Assembly (NCBI RefSeq): GCF_000770925.1
Contig: NZ_JDTK01000022.1
Span: forward strand, 1-35,227
Direction of reading: 5' to 3'
Length of the DNA stretch: 35,227 bases
Origin: Bifidobacterium ruminantium DSM 6489
GTDB taxonomy: Bacteria; Actinomycetota; Actinomycetes; Actinomycetales; Bifidobacteriaceae
The notes under the pieces are model-generated. The model was not told where the DNA came from. It saw nothing but the letters and a program-made list of their open reading frames with translations, and did not search any database. Shown here one piece after another: positions 1 through 7,809 of this stretch. Each line of letters opens with the position of its first letter. Within the stretch, counting starts at the first letter, position 1. The position numbers were made by a program, and so were the translations under genes.

Positions 1-270
1 GTCGGATGCCAGGAATTCGGCCGGAGCGTACGACGTGTCCATGCCAATCGTCAGTTTGCCGTCCTTGGTGACATAATCCGGCACCAGTTTGGCGATCGCG
101 TCGTCCTTCTTCACGCCGGAGACGTCGTATCCTGTCATTTCGCCGGATTTCGCGCCGGATTGCGACGAGGCGTCATCCGCGTCGCTGGTTCCGCATGCCG
201 CGCCAGTGACGAGCATAGCCGCCCCCAGCATGAACGCGACGGCCGATTTCAAGGTTTTTCCTGCCTGCAT
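1..270 (-). CDS. Amino-acid ABC transporter substrate-binding lipoprotein (N-terminal part)
   Basis: Only the first 90 codons are in the window; the gene runs off the left edge. The start at 270 is preceded by a good ribosome site (GGAGAAGAG). The protein opens with MQAGKTLKS, a hydrophobic stretch, and a lipobox ending in GAAC near residue 27, so it should be exported and lipid-anchored. After a Ser/Asp-rich linker comes DGKLTIGMDTSYAPAEF, which resembles the start of the mature domain in family 3 solute-binding proteins for polar amino acids. Known role of the family: capture of amino acids (glutamate, glutamine, cystine and others) outside the membrane for an ABC importer. The ligand cannot be told from this fragment, and the permease and ATPase genes would be expected beyond the left edge. 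Confidence 0.8.
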   Translation of the reverse strand, partial: MQAGKTLKSAVAFMLGAAMLVTGAACGTSDADDASSQSGAKSGEMTGYDVSGVKKDDAIAKLVPDYVTKDGKLTIGMDTSYAPAEFLASD

Positions 271-315
271 GTTCTCTTCTCCTATGGATTCTTCAGTGCG
301 TATGACCGAACACGT

Positions 316-343
316 ATCCTAGCGTAAAGAGGGCATGTTACAA
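316..343 (-). promoter_or_regulatory. Promoter of the binding-lipoprotein gene
   Basis: Read on the minus strand there is a -35-like TTGTAA (338-343), a 16-nt spacer and a -10-like TAGGAT (316-321). This would start transcription about 40 nt upstream of the ATG at 270, leaving room for the strong ribosome site. Assigned by pattern only. Confidence 0.5.
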
Positions 344-378
344 AAAATTTCTTGTATCAACGTTCTTTCAGCATGTGA

Positions 379-397
379 AATCGGAAATTTTCCGATT
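379..397 (-). terminator. Small hairpin overlapping the smpB stop codon
   Basis: AATCGGAA and TTCCGATT form an 8-bp inverted repeat that overlaps the TAA stop of smpB (396-398). There is no U-run after it on the minus strand, so it would be a weak or non-canonical terminator. Confidence 0.35.
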
Positions 398-875
398 ATC
401 GCACTTGCTTGTTGGCATACCGCATGGCACGCAGCGCCTCGCGTTTGTCCTGCTCCTCACGCAGCGACTGCCTCTTATCGAATTCCTTCTTGCCACGAGC
501 CAGCGCGATCTCCACCTTCACACGACCATCCTTGAAGTAGAGGCTCAACGGAATGATGGTGAATCCCTTGGCCTGGCTCTGCCGGGCCAGTTTGTCAATC
601 TGCGCGGCATGCAGCAGCAGCTTGCGCTTGCGCTTGGGGGCGTGGTTGTTCCACGTGCCGTTCAGATATTCGGGGATATTCGCACCCTCAAGCCACATCT
701 CCCCACGACGGTCGATGGTGATGAACGATTCAGCCAACGACGCACGTCCCTCACGAAGCGATTTCACTTCGGTGCCGGTCAGCACGAGACCGGCCTCATA
801 CTTGTCCTCGATGGCATAGTCGTGACGCGCCTTCTTGTTCTGCGCGATCGGCTTGGTTCCCTGTTCCTTCGCCAT
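396..875 (-). CDS. smpB: SsrA-binding protein SmpB
   Basis: 159 residues, the usual SmpB length. SmpB binds the tRNA-like end of tmRNA and brings it to stalled ribosomes, so that the stuck protein is tagged and the ribosome freed. Recognisable family blocks are [22 protein letters not shown] near residues 34-44, the [13 protein letters not shown] block in the middle, and a basic C-terminal tail ([19 protein letters not shown]) that enters the mRNA channel. A start at 932 is also open, but the ATG at 875 has a perfect AAAGGAGGT ribosome site and gives the family N-terminus (MAKEQGTK), so I use it. It is the last gene of the prfB-ftsE-ftsX-CHAP-smpB run, but a terminator-like hairpin separates it from the CHAP gene, so it may have its own promoter. 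Confidence 0.95.
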   Translation of the reverse strand: MAKEQGTKPIAQNKKARHDYAIEDKYEAGLVLTGTEVKSLREGRASLAESFITIDRRGEMWLEGANIPEYLNGTWNNHAPKRKRKLLLHAAQIDKLARQSQAKGFTIIPLSLYFKDGRVKVEIALARGKKEFDKRQSLREEQDKREALRAMRYANKQVR

Positions 876-902
876 ATCGGACCTCCTTTCCGGTTCCACG
901 GT

Positions 903-934
903 CCACTGTGTCTCACTGCCACTGTGCTTCACTG
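903..934. repeat. Tandem 16-bp repeat upstream of smpB
   Basis: Two adjacent copies of CCACTGTGnnTCACTG (903-918 and 919-934) differ only at two neighbouring bases (TC in one, CT in the other). They lie just downstream of a possible smpB promoter. Confidence 0.6.
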
Positions 935-961
935 TATGAACCGTATACGTATTGTCTGCAA
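931..961 (-). promoter_or_regulatory. Possible smpB promoter
   Basis: On the minus strand a TTGCAG (956-961) is followed after 19 nt by TACAGT (931-936). The spacing is long and the -10 overlaps one copy of the tandem repeat. This is a weak assignment. Confidence 0.3.
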
Positions 962-984
962 CGCGGCTTCCCCGACAATATCAT

Positions 985-1022
985 GAAGGCGCGCCGCCCG
1001 ATCGCACGGACGACGCGCCTTC
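985..1022 (-). terminator. Hairpin after the CHAP hydrolase gene
   Basis: GAAGGCGCG (985-993) pairs perfectly with CGCGCCTTC (1014-1022) around a 20-nt loop. It lies 27 bp past the stop codon of the CHAP gene. No clear U-run follows on the minus strand. Confidence 0.6.
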
Positions 1023-1049
1023 GCACATCCCATGGTGTGTGACGCCGGA

Positions 1050-2453
1050 TCAGTGCACGTACCAGAACTGGGAAGCGTTGTACAGTGTGCGGTACGACAC
1101 CACGTAAGGGCCGACCACATTCATCTCGGAGATGGTGATGGTGCTTCCACTCACCGATTCAACGACGGCGACATGTCCGTAGAAGCCGTCCGCACCGGCC
1201 TGTCCGGGCAGGAAGGACAGGGCTGCGCCGACCTGCGGGTTGTGATCCACACGCAGACCATACGATGGCGCGGTCAGATACCACTGGCCGCCATTACCCA
1301 GATAGGACGGCGTGTTGATGCCCATCTGCTTGCGGCGGTTGTAGGCCCACCACGTGCACTGTCCACCGGCATAGGCGTTGCCGTAATCACCATTCGACGT
1401 TCCCTGACCCGTATTGTTGCCGGGCGTGGGGGTCGGAGTGGGGGTCGGCGCCGGAGTGCCGCCACCGTTGTTCGTGTTCGAATTGTTGTTTCCGCCCGTA
1501 TTCGGCTTGTTGTTTCCGTTGGTGTTCGGTTTGGTCTGCCCCTGGCTTCCGCTGTTCGTCTGATTTGCGGCTGCCGCCTGCTCCGCGGCGTACTGGCGGT
1601 TGAAGGAATCGACCTGCGATTGCAGCAGCACGGTCTGCGCGGCCTGCTGGGCCACGCTTCCCTTCAATTCCGATTGCTGGCTTTCCAGGCTTGCACGGCG
1701 CGTCTCGCCTTCCGCACGCAGCTGGTCGAGCGCGTCACGTTGCGACTGCGCGTCGGCCGCCGCCTGCTGCGCCGAGGCGGCCTTCTCGTCAGCCGTGGAC
1801 TTCAGCTTAGCGATCTGCTTTTCGATTGCCGCAAGACGCTCGCCACGGTTCATGGACGTGTTCAGCGTGTTCGCGGCATCCGTGGCCGCATTGGATTCCG
1901 TCCTCGACAAGGCGTCGCGCGATTGCATGGAATTGATGAATTCCTGGGTGCTGGTGGCGCCCGTCACCACGCTCATCACCGTAGAGGCGTCGGAGCCGTG
2001 AAGATCCTCACGAGCCATCTGCGCCACGGCGGCGTGCGCGTCGTCATAGTCCTTGCCGGTCTGCTCGATCTGCGCCTCGAGATTGGCCTTGTCCTTCTGT
2101 GCGGCCTCAAGACGGGAGGCTGCCGCCTCCGCCTCGCTCTGCGCGGAGGCGGCATCGGCGTTGGCCTGTTCCACAGCGGCCTGCGCCGCCGGAATCTTGG
2201 TATTCGTCAGCTCGTCAAGCTCCACAATCTTGTCCGCCAGATCGGATTTCACACCGGCCAACTGGGAACGAAGCTGAGCCTCGCGCTGGGCGCTTGCGGC
2301 CTTTTTGTTCTGGGCGTTCAACAATTTGCTATAGGTATTCGCAGCTTCGACCCGCTCGACCATGGGCGAGAACGGAGCTACCGCCATCGTGGCGCACATT
2401 GCGCCTGTGGCAAGCATGGCTGCGACCGTCCTGCAGGCTTTCGCGTTATTCAT
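1050..2453 (-). CDS. Secreted coiled-coil CHAP-domain peptidoglycan hydrolase (PcsB/RipC-like)
   Basis: About 467 residues. The N-terminus (MNNAKACRTVAAMLATGAMC) is a signal peptide. Residues roughly 30-280 are a long Ala/Gln/Glu-rich coiled coil. A low-complexity linker of Asn/Gly and Pro-Thr repeats follows, then a C-terminal CHAP domain with GGQCTWWAYN (Cys near 366), GHVAVVE (His near 427) and SEMN, the cysteine-peptidase/amidase core. This order (signal, coiled coil, linker, hydrolase) matches PcsB and RipC, which cut peptidoglycan at the division site when activated by FtsEX. The gene lies directly downstream of ftsX, which supports that role by inference. An ATG at 2471 is in frame; I prefer the ATG at 2453 because GAAGGAC lies about 8 nt upstream. 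The exact bond cut cannot be told from the sequence. Confidence 0.85.
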   Translation of the reverse strand: MNNAKACRTVAAMLATGAMCATMAVAPFSPMVERVEAANTYSKLLNAQNKKAASAQREAQLRSQLAGVKSDLADKIVELDELTNTKIPAAQAAVEQANADAASAQSEAEAAASRLEAAQKDKANLEAQIEQTGKDYDDAHAAVAQMAREDLHGSDASTVMSVVTGATSTQEFINSMQSRDALSRTESNAATDAANTLNTSMNRGERLAAIEKQIAKLKSTADEKAASAQQAAADAQSQRDALDQLRAEGETRRASLESQQSELKGSVAQQAAQTVLLQSQVDSFNRQYAAEQAAAANQTNSGSQGQTKPNTNGNNKPNTGGNNNSNTNNGGGTPAPTPTPTPTPGNNTGQGTSNGDYGNAYAGGQCTWWAYNRRKQMGINTPSYLGNGGQWYLTAPSYGLRVDHNPQVGAALSFLPGQAGADGFYGHVAVVESVSGSTITISEMNVVGPYVVSYRTLYNASQFWYVH

Positions 2454-2529
2454 ACGGTCATGTCCTTCCACTGTATCTCACACCTTACCATCACTTGTAT
2501 GGAATCGTCCGTTTCATCGCAGCCGCGCA

Positions 2530-3453
2530 TCACGTACGCAGGTATTTACGCAGGGAAACCATCGATGCGATAATCGACAGCAGCACAGCCCCCAGAATGA
2601 GAATCGGGGAAACGTACAGCACCGACATCTGGTTGACGAAGGGGATCCATTTGATGGAATTCGCCAGACCGTCCGTGATGAAGACCTTCACCAACGCCGA
2701 CAGGGTGACGCACGACAAAAGCGATCCAACCAGCGAGGCGACCACGCCTTCCAGGATGAACGGCAACCGAATCGTCCAATTCGACGCGCCGACCAATCGC
2801 ATGATCTCCGTCTCGGTTCTGCGGGAGGCGGCTGACATGCGGATGGTGGTGCCCGTCAACAGAATGGCCACGACGACCATCACCATTGCGAGCGACGCGG
2901 TGGCGACGGTGGCCTTGTTCAGCACGGCGAACACCGGTTCGAAGATCTGACGCTGGTCGCTGACGGTGTCAACACCGTCCTTGCCGGACAGCACTTCGGA
3001 GACCACCTGGTACTTCTCCGGATTCTTCAGCTTCAGCCACAGCGAATCCTGCATGTCATCCGCGGTCAGCGTGCGCCCTTGGTATTCACCGTTGGGGTAC
3101 TGCTTGAGGAACGTGTCCTTGTAGAACTTCTGCTTGCTCACGAAGGTGATCTTCGAAACGTCATTGGGCAGCTCGTTGCGAATGGTCTTCTGCAGATCGT
3201 TGATCTGCTGCGCGGTGGCCGCGGTTCCCGATGAGCAGTTCACCGACTGGCTCGCGCCGTCGGGGCACATCCACACCACAACCTCGACCTTGGAATACCA
3301 GTCGCCCTTGGCTCTGGTGATCTGGGCCTGGGTCAGCACCGAAGCTCCGATGAACAGGAAGGAGATGAAGGTGACAAGCATCACCGAAAGCAGCATCGGC
3401 ACGTTCCGCTTGAGGCTGTTCCAGGTTTCGGAAAGAATGAAACGCAGGCGCAT
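2530..3453 (-). CDS. ftsX: Cell division protein FtsX
   Basis: 307 residues, membrane part of the FtsEX complex. FtsX has the type VII ABC transporter fold: a first membrane segment (LLSVMLVTFISFLFIGASVL, about 20-39), a large outside loop (about 45-180) that in relatives contacts the wall hydrolase, then three more membrane segments ending in a short cytoplasmic tail. The ERRTETEIMRLVGAS-type coupling motif of FtsX is visible as SRRTETEIMRLVGAS near 210-224. The start codon overlaps the ftsE stop by 1 nt (TGATG), so the two are translationally coupled. The extracellular loop carries two Cys (near CPDG and NCSS) that could form a disulfide. Confidence 0.93.
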   Translation of the reverse strand: MRLRFILSETWNSLKRNVPMLLSVMLVTFISFLFIGASVLTQAQITRAKGDWYSKVEVVVWMCPDGASQSVNCSSGTAATAQQINDLQKTIRNELPNDVSKITFVSKQKFYKDTFLKQYPNGEYQGRTLTADDMQDSLWLKLKNPEKYQVVSEVLSGKDGVDTVSDQRQIFEPVFAVLNKATVATASLAMVMVVVAILLTGTTIRMSAASRRTETEIMRLVGASNWTIRLPFILEGVVASLVGSLLSCVTLSALVKVFITDGLANSIKWIPFVNQMSVLYVSPILILGAVLLSIIASMVSLRKYLRT

Positions 3454-4670
3454 CAGTCGTTCACCTCGTCTTCCTTGCTGTTGTCATCATGGCCTGCCGG
3501 AGGGGCCGGAGGAGCCGGAGGCGTGAGGGACACGGGCGGCGCCGGCGGTTCAGACGCCGTGTTGGTGTCATCGGCCGCGTCGTTTTCGGAGACATCGGCT
3601 TCGGCCGGCCTCTTGAAACGGGCATCCTTATCCTCATGATCCTCATGCTCGGCCATCTCGTCGAGTTTGAGACCCTTACCCCAGGTCAGCGTGGTCTCCA
3701 CCGAGGCGAAGGCCTCGCCGTAACGTCCGGTACGTCCGGAATGCACGGAATTCGCGAGACGCGCGATACCCGCATCGCCTTTGCCATCGGTTAGTGCCGC
3801 TGCAACCATATCGGCCGCGTTCACCGCGGTCTCGGCACGCGTCGAGCCTTCCACGTCGACGGTTCCGTCGGTGTCGTCGGCGATTTCGTTGGAACCGTGC
3901 TGGCGGAACTGCGCATTGCGGTCGGTGACGCCTAGCGCCTGCTGCGATTTCGATTCGACCTCGGCATCCGGGAAGTACAGCGCGGAATCGTAGGAACCCT
4001 GTTGCTCGTCGCGGACGATTTTGCCTGTGTGCAACTCCACCACGCGCTTGCGCATGGAGTTGACGATCTCTTCGTTGTGCGTGGCCATGACGATGGTGGT
4101 GCCGGTACGGTTGATGGCGTCCAGCACCTCCATGATGCCGAGCGACGTGGTCGGGTCGAGGTTGCCTGTGGGCTCGTCGGCAAGCAGAATCTGGGGATGG
4201 TTCACATACGCCCTTGCGATGGCCACACGCTGGGCCTCGCCGCCGGAGAGCTCGTGGGGGTAATTGTTCTCCTTGCCGGTCAGGCCTACGGTCTGTAGGA
4301 CTTTGGGCACCAGCGATTTGATGGTGGAACGGCTCGTGCCGATCACTTCGAGGGCGAACGCGACGTTTTCCCACACCGTTTTGTTGTTGAGCAGCTTGAA
4401 ATCCTGGAAGATGAAGCCGATCTGCCGACGGTAGTGCGGCACCTGCCGTGCCGACAGACGTCTTAGGTCGTTGCCGGCGACGCGGATCTCGCCGTCCGTG
4501 GCCTCCTCCTCACGCAGCAGCAGGCTCAGCAAGGTGGTCTTGCCGGAGCCGGACGCGCCCACAAGGAAGACAAAATCGCCTCGATTGATATCGAGATCGA
4601 TGTCATCCAATGCGGGACGTGTGCCCTTCGGATAGACTTTGCTCACATGTTCAAGCGAGATCAGCGCCAT
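3453..4670 (-). CDS. ftsE: Cell division ATP-binding protein FtsE with a long C-terminal extension
   Basis: 405 residues, while ordinary FtsE has about 220-230. Residues 1-220 are a standard ABC ATPase: Walker [10 protein letters not shown] (38-46), Q-loop FQDF, signature LSGGE (141-145), Walker B ILLADEP (161-167) and the switch His (ATHNE, about 198). FtsE drives conformational change in FtsX to control wall hydrolysis during division. The additional 180 or so residues are acidic, rich in Asp, Glu, Thr and Ala, and end in a proline-rich segment ([17 protein letters not shown]) and an acidic tip. This tail has no domain I recognise and is probably disordered and cytoplasmic. The gene starts 23 nt after prfB ends, so co-transcription with prfB is likely. 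Confidence 0.93.
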   Translation of the reverse strand: MALISLEHVSKVYPKGTRPALDDIDLDINRGDFVFLVGASGSGKTTLLSLLLREEEATDGEIRVAGNDLRRLSARQVPHYRRQIGFIFQDFKLLNNKTVWENVAFALEVIGTSRSTIKSLVPKVLQTVGLTGKENNYPHELSGGEAQRVAIARAYVNHPQILLADEPTGNLDPTTSLGIMEVLDAINRTGTTIVMATHNEEIVNSMRKRVVELHTGKIVRDEQQGSYDSALYFPDAEVESKSQQALGVTDRNAQFRQHGSNEIADDTDGTVDVEGSTRAETAVNAADMVAAALTDGKGDAGIARLANSVHSGRTGRYGEAFASVETTLTWGKGLKLDEMAEHEDHEDKDARFKRPAEADVSENDAADDTNTASEPPAPPVSLTPPAPPAPPAGHDDNSKEDEVND

Positions 4671-4693
4671 CGTATTCTTCCTCCGCCCGTAGC

Positions 4694-5824
4694 TTAGGCT
4701 TCCTGCTCCTCAGCCGCCGCACGACGCTGCTCATGGCGCCAACGGATGCCGGCCTCGATGAACTCGTCAATATCGCCGTCGAATACGGCCTGGGTCTGCG
4801 AGGTCTCGTATCCGGTGCGCAGATCCTTGACCATCTGGTACGGATGCAGCACATAGGAGCGCATCTGGTCGCCCCAGCTGGCCTTGATGTCTCCGGCGAG
4901 CTCCTTCTTCTTCTTGGCTTCCTCCTCGTGGCGCAGCACCAGCAGTCGGGACTGCAGCACGGCCATGGCCGCGGCGCGGTTCTGGATCTGCGAGCGCTCA
5001 TCCTGCATGGTCACCACGATGCCGGTCGGAATATGGGTGATGCGCACCGCGGAATACGTGGTGTTCACGCCCTGGCCGCCAGGACCGGAGGAGCAGTAGG
5101 TGTCGACGCGGATTTCGGAATCAGGCACGTCGATGTGGTCGGTGGCCTCGACCAGCGGCACCACTTCCACGGCGGCGAAGCTGGTCTGGCGGCGTCCCTG
5201 GTTGTCGAATGGGGAGATACGCACCAGACGGTGGGTGCCGCCCTCCACGCTCAGTCGTCCATACGCGTATGGAGCGTCCACCTGGAAGGTGGCGGACTTG
5301 ATGCCCGCCTCCTCGGCATAGGAGGTGTCCATGACCTTGGCCTTGTATCCGTTGCGTTCAGCCCAACGAAGGTACATGCGCAGCAGCATCTGCGCGAAAT
5401 CGGCCGCGTCCACACCGCCTGCGCCGGAACGGATCGTCACCACTGCGGAACGCTCGTCGTACTCGCCGTCGAGCAACGTCTGGATCTCCATGTCGTCGAG
5501 GTCCTTTTGGATGCTTTCGACTTCGGACTTGGCTTCCGCAAGGGTGTCTGCGTCCTCTTCCTCCTGGCCGAGCTCGACCAGGGTCTCCACATCCTCGATG
5601 CGCTGGCTCGCGGAGGCCAGACGCTTGAGCTGCGACTGCACTGCGGACAGCTTGCTGGTCACCTTCTGGGCGTTCTCCGGGTTGTCCCACAGCCCCGGCT
5701 CCGCGGCCTTCACCTCGAGCTCCTTGGCCTCCGCGGTCAGCCGGTCGACGTCAAGCGCCTTGGAAATGGACTCGTATTTGGCGCGCGCCTCGCCAATCGC
5801 TTCGGAATAATCAAATTCTGCCAT
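4694..5824 (-). CDS. prfB: Peptide chain release factor 2 (RF2)
   Basis: 376 residues. RF2 ends translation at UGA and UAA. The stop-codon reading tripeptide SPF is at 204-206 ([15 protein letters not shown]) and the peptidyl-hydrolysis motif GGQ at 249-251 ([12 protein letters not shown]). Gln251 is the expected target of PrmC, encoded at 27973-28893. The frame is open from the ATG to the end, with no internal stop near codon 25, so the autoregulatory frameshift known from E. coli is absent. There is no ribosome site before the ATG; instead a TATGGT lies 7 nt upstream, which suggests a leaderless message. It heads the run prfB-ftsE-ftsX. Confidence 0.95.
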   Translation of the reverse strand: MAEFDYSEAIGEARAKYESISKALDVDRLTAEAKELEVKAAEPGLWDNPENAQKVTSKLSAVQSQLKRLASASQRIEDVETLVELGQEEEDADTLAEAKSEVESIQKDLDDMEIQTLLDGEYDERSAVVTIRSGAGGVDAADFAQMLLRMYLRWAERNGYKAKVMDTSYAEEAGIKSATFQVDAPYAYGRLSVEGGTHRLVRISPFDNQGRRQTSFAAVEVVPLVEATDHIDVPDSEIRVDTYCSSGPGGQGVNTTYSAVRITHIPTGIVVTMQDERSQIQNRAAAMAVLQSRLLVLRHEEEAKKKKELAGDIKASWGDQMRSYVLHPYQMVKDLRTGYETSQTQAVFDGDIDEFIEAGIRWRHEQRRAAAEEQEA

Positions 5825-5831
5825 CGTTCAC

Positions 5832-5837
5832 ACCATA
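5832..5837 (-). promoter_or_regulatory. -10 element for leaderless prfB
   Basis: TATGGT on the minus strand ends 7 nt before the prfB ATG and no Shine-Dalgarno sequence is present, which is the arrangement of leaderless actinobacterial genes. No convincing -35 is seen. Confidence 0.45.
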
Positions 5838-6009
5838 CATTTCTTGTTGCGTTCTTGCTTTATTCTGCCATGGAGCCATGCACGGCCCCGATGCGGTCCA
5901 TAGGATTTTTCCACGTGCCCACATACCCGTCCCGTCGTGCCGGACCGCGAACCTGTCCGCGCACACTTGGAAACAGGGACCCGTTTCGGATCGCATCAGG
6001 TCGGAAACG

Positions 6010-6141
6010 TCAAAGACCCGCGTAAATGGCGGGGATGACCAGACACAGCAACATCGCCGCGGCGATGACGATGCACACCGTGCGCACCATAGCGCGCCGA
6101 CGGCGTTCCCGTTGCTCGCGTTCGTCCCTGTAGTCACTCAT
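6010..6141 (-). CDS. Small basic single-pass membrane protein, 43 residues
   Basis: An open frame of 43 codons encodes a charged N-terminus (MSDYRDEREQRERRRRAM) followed by one hydrophobic segment (VCIVIAAAMLLCLVIPAIYAGL). With the Arg cluster before the helix, the positive-inside rule places the N-terminus in the cytoplasm. Support for a real gene: a TATAGT box lies 7 nt upstream of the ATG, the same leaderless layout as prfB; the frame has a sensible membrane-protein composition; and it fills an otherwise empty gap between rlmH and prfB. I do not recognise a family and no function can be assigned. The 184-nt stretch between its stop and prfB holds only a wide inverted repeat (GCGGTCC near 5892, GGACCGC near 5941). 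Confidence 0.65.
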   Translation of the reverse strand: MSDYRDEREQRERRRRAMVRTVCIVIAAAMLLCLVIPAIYAGL

Positions 6142-6148
6142 ACGCGCC

Positions 6149-6154
6149 ACTATA
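6149..6154 (-). promoter_or_regulatory. -10 element for the 43-residue membrane protein
   Basis: TATAGT on the minus strand ends 7 nt before the ATG. There is no ribosome site in between, so the message is probably leaderless. Confidence 0.45.
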
Positions 6155-6196
6155 CCCGGTTATCCCTACTTTGCCGTTCGCCCGGAGCCTTCGGAA

Positions 6197-6676
6197 TCAT
6201 TTATGGTAGGGCTCCCCCGCGTTGATCTTGTAGGCGCGGTAAATCTGCTCAAGCAGAATCACACGCATCAGCTGATGGGGGAATGTCATTTTGGAGAAGC
6301 TCAGCAGATAGTCGGCACGCTTGAGGATCGACGGATCCAGTCCCAACGAGCCGCCGATGATGAATTGGATATGGCTGGTGCCATGGAGTCCAAGACCGTC
6401 AATCTTCGCGGCGAGCTGCTCGCTGGTCAGTTGGGTTCCCTCGATGGCGAGGGCGATGACGAACGCATCGGAACGGATATGTTTGGCGATGCGTTCGCCC
6501 TCCTTGGCCTTGATCTGCCGCTCGAGCCCTTCGCTGGCGTGCTCCGGCGTCTTCTCGTCGGCCACTTCGACGATATCGAGCTTGCAATATCGGCCCAGTC
6601 GTTTCGAGTATTCCGCGATGGCGTCGCGCAAATACTTTTCCTTGACCTTGCCGACGGTGATCAGTGTGATTCTCAA
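6197..6676 (-). CDS. rlmH: 23S rRNA (pseudouridine-1915-N3)-methyltransferase RlmH
   Basis: 159 residues, the full RlmH length. RlmH is a small SPOUT-fold (knotted) methyltransferase that uses SAM to methylate pseudouridine 1915 in helix 69 of 23S rRNA on assembled 70S ribosomes. Family blocks are [20 protein letters not shown] at the start, [13 protein letters not shown] (SAM-binding knot, about 104-116) and the C-terminal [22 protein letters not shown] with the tail HK. The start codon is TTG and overlaps the dapD stop by 4 nt (TTGA), so translation is probably coupled to dapD. No clear ribosome site precedes it, which fits coupling. Confidence 0.95.
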   Translation of the reverse strand: MRITLITVGKVKEKYLRDAIAEYSKRLGRYCKLDIVEVADEKTPEHASEGLERQIKAKEGERIAKHIRSDAFVIALAIEGTQLTSEQLAAKIDGLGLHGTSHIQFIIGGSLGLDPSILKRADYLLSFSKMTFPHQLMRVILLEQIYRAYKINAGEPYHK

Positions 6677-7665
6677 TTTTTATGGAGCTTTTCGTTGAGC
6701 TCGATGCCGGTCTTGCGATAGCGTGCCTCGATACGGCCGGACACGGAGTTGCGGATGAACAGGATGTTGTCCTTGCCGGAAAGCTCGGCGCCCTTGACGG
6801 TCTCGAGCGGCTCGCCGGCCGCGACCTTGGCCTTGTCGTAGATGGTGACCTTGGTTCCGGCCGTGACGTACAGGCCAGCCTCGACCACGCAATTGTCGCC
6901 CAGAGAGATGCCGATGCCGGCGTTCGCGCCAAGCAGGGAATGCTCGCCGATGGAGTTCTTCAGCTTGCCGCCGCCGGACAGGGTGCCCATGATGGACGCG
7001 CCGCCGCCGATGTCGGAACCGTTGCCGACCACGACGCCCTGGGAGACACGGCCCTCGACCATGGAAACACCCAAGGTGCCGGCGTTGAAGTTCACGAAGC
7101 CGGCATGCATGACGGTGGTGCCTTCGGACAGGTGAGCGCCCAGACGCACGCGGTCGGCGTCGCCGATGCGCACGCCGGACGGCACAACGTAATCGACCAT
7201 GCGCGGGAATTTGTCGATGGACAGCACGCTCACATCGACATGCGGAGCCAACGCGGCGCCCGCCTGGCGCGTGGTGGCCATCACATCGAGTTTGCGCAGG
7301 GCGAAATCCTCGACCGCGAACGGACCGTAATTGGTCCACACCACATTGTTCAGCTTGGCGAAAATGCCATCGAGGTTCAAGGTGTTCGGCTTAGCCAGAC
7401 GCATGCTCAGCAGGTGCAGACGTAGATAGGCGTCGGCCGCGTCCTCGATCGGCTCATCCAGCTTGGACACGGTGAAAACCGGCACGCGGCGCACGCCACG
7501 CGCATCGGCCTCGTCGTGTGCGATAGCGCCGAAATTATGGTTCGGACGTGCGGATTCGGCAGGCGCCTGTCCCAGTTTGAGTTCCGGATACCAGACGTCC
7601 AAGGTGTTGCCGGCGGCGTCGATGCTCGCCAGACCCCAGCCCCACGCGGTACGCTGATCAGTCAT
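6673..7665 (-). CDS. dapD: 2,3,4,5-tetrahydropyridine-2,6-dicarboxylate N-succinyltransferase
   Basis: 330 residues of the long actinobacterial DapD type. The enzyme transfers succinyl from succinyl-CoA to tetrahydrodipicolinate in the succinylase branch of the diaminopimelate/lysine pathway, and so feeds the cell wall. The middle and C-terminal half shows the left-handed beta-helix hexapeptide pattern ([57 protein letters not shown]). An in-frame ATG exists at 7737, but the one at 7665 ([11 protein letters not shown]) has a strong AAAGGAGCG ribosome site 6 nt before it. The downstream gene rlmH overlaps by 4 nt. Confidence 0.93.
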   Translation of the reverse strand: MTDQRTAWGWGLASIDAAGNTLDVWYPELKLGQAPAESARPNHNFGAIAHDEADARGVRRVPVFTVSKLDEPIEDAADAYLRLHLLSMRLAKPNTLNLDGIFAKLNNVVWTNYGPFAVEDFALRKLDVMATTRQAGAALAPHVDVSVLSIDKFPRMVDYVVPSGVRIGDADRVRLGAHLSEGTTVMHAGFVNFNAGTLGVSMVEGRVSQGVVVGNGSDIGGGASIMGTLSGGGKLKNSIGEHSLLGANAGIGISLGDNCVVEAGLYVTAGTKVTIYDKAKVAAGEPLETVKGAELSGKDNILFIRNSVSGRIEARYRKTGIELNEKLHKN

Positions 7666-7809
7666 GTGTACGCTCCTTTGAGGATGCCGGAACCATGGGA
7701 GGTTCCGTTCGTTGGATTCTTTGGTTCCTTGGAACACTGTAGCGGCAAGCCGCGGCAGACGCGGACGCGGTTTCGAAGACCGGTTCCGCGCAAACGCCGG
7801 AGACCGCGG
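7666..7809 (-). other. gltA-dapD spacer with two hairpins
   Basis: The 144-nt spacer holds no gene. A hairpin of GCGGA (7761-7765) with TCCGC (7785-7789) follows the gltA stop and could end gltA transcription. A second one, GGAACC (689-694 of the 7 kb block, i.e. 7689-7694) with GGTTCC (7701-7706), lies in the dapD leader just before the ribosome site. Several further GGAACC/GGTTCC copies lie nearby, so other pairings are possible. No riboswitch class is recognised. Confidence 0.35.

Noticed and set aside
1032..2573. A 513-codon plus-strand frame over the CHAP gene
   Set aside because: Arg/Gly/Leu-rich shadow; the opposite strand has a signal peptide, coiled coil and CHAP catalytic residues.
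5740..5824. Programmed +1 frameshift in prfB
   Set aside because: The frame is open from the ATG through codon 30 and beyond, with no early UGA.
7666..7809. Lysine riboswitch ahead of dapD
   Set aside because: The spacer has simple hairpins but none of the conserved lysine-riboswitch helices or loops that I can recognise.
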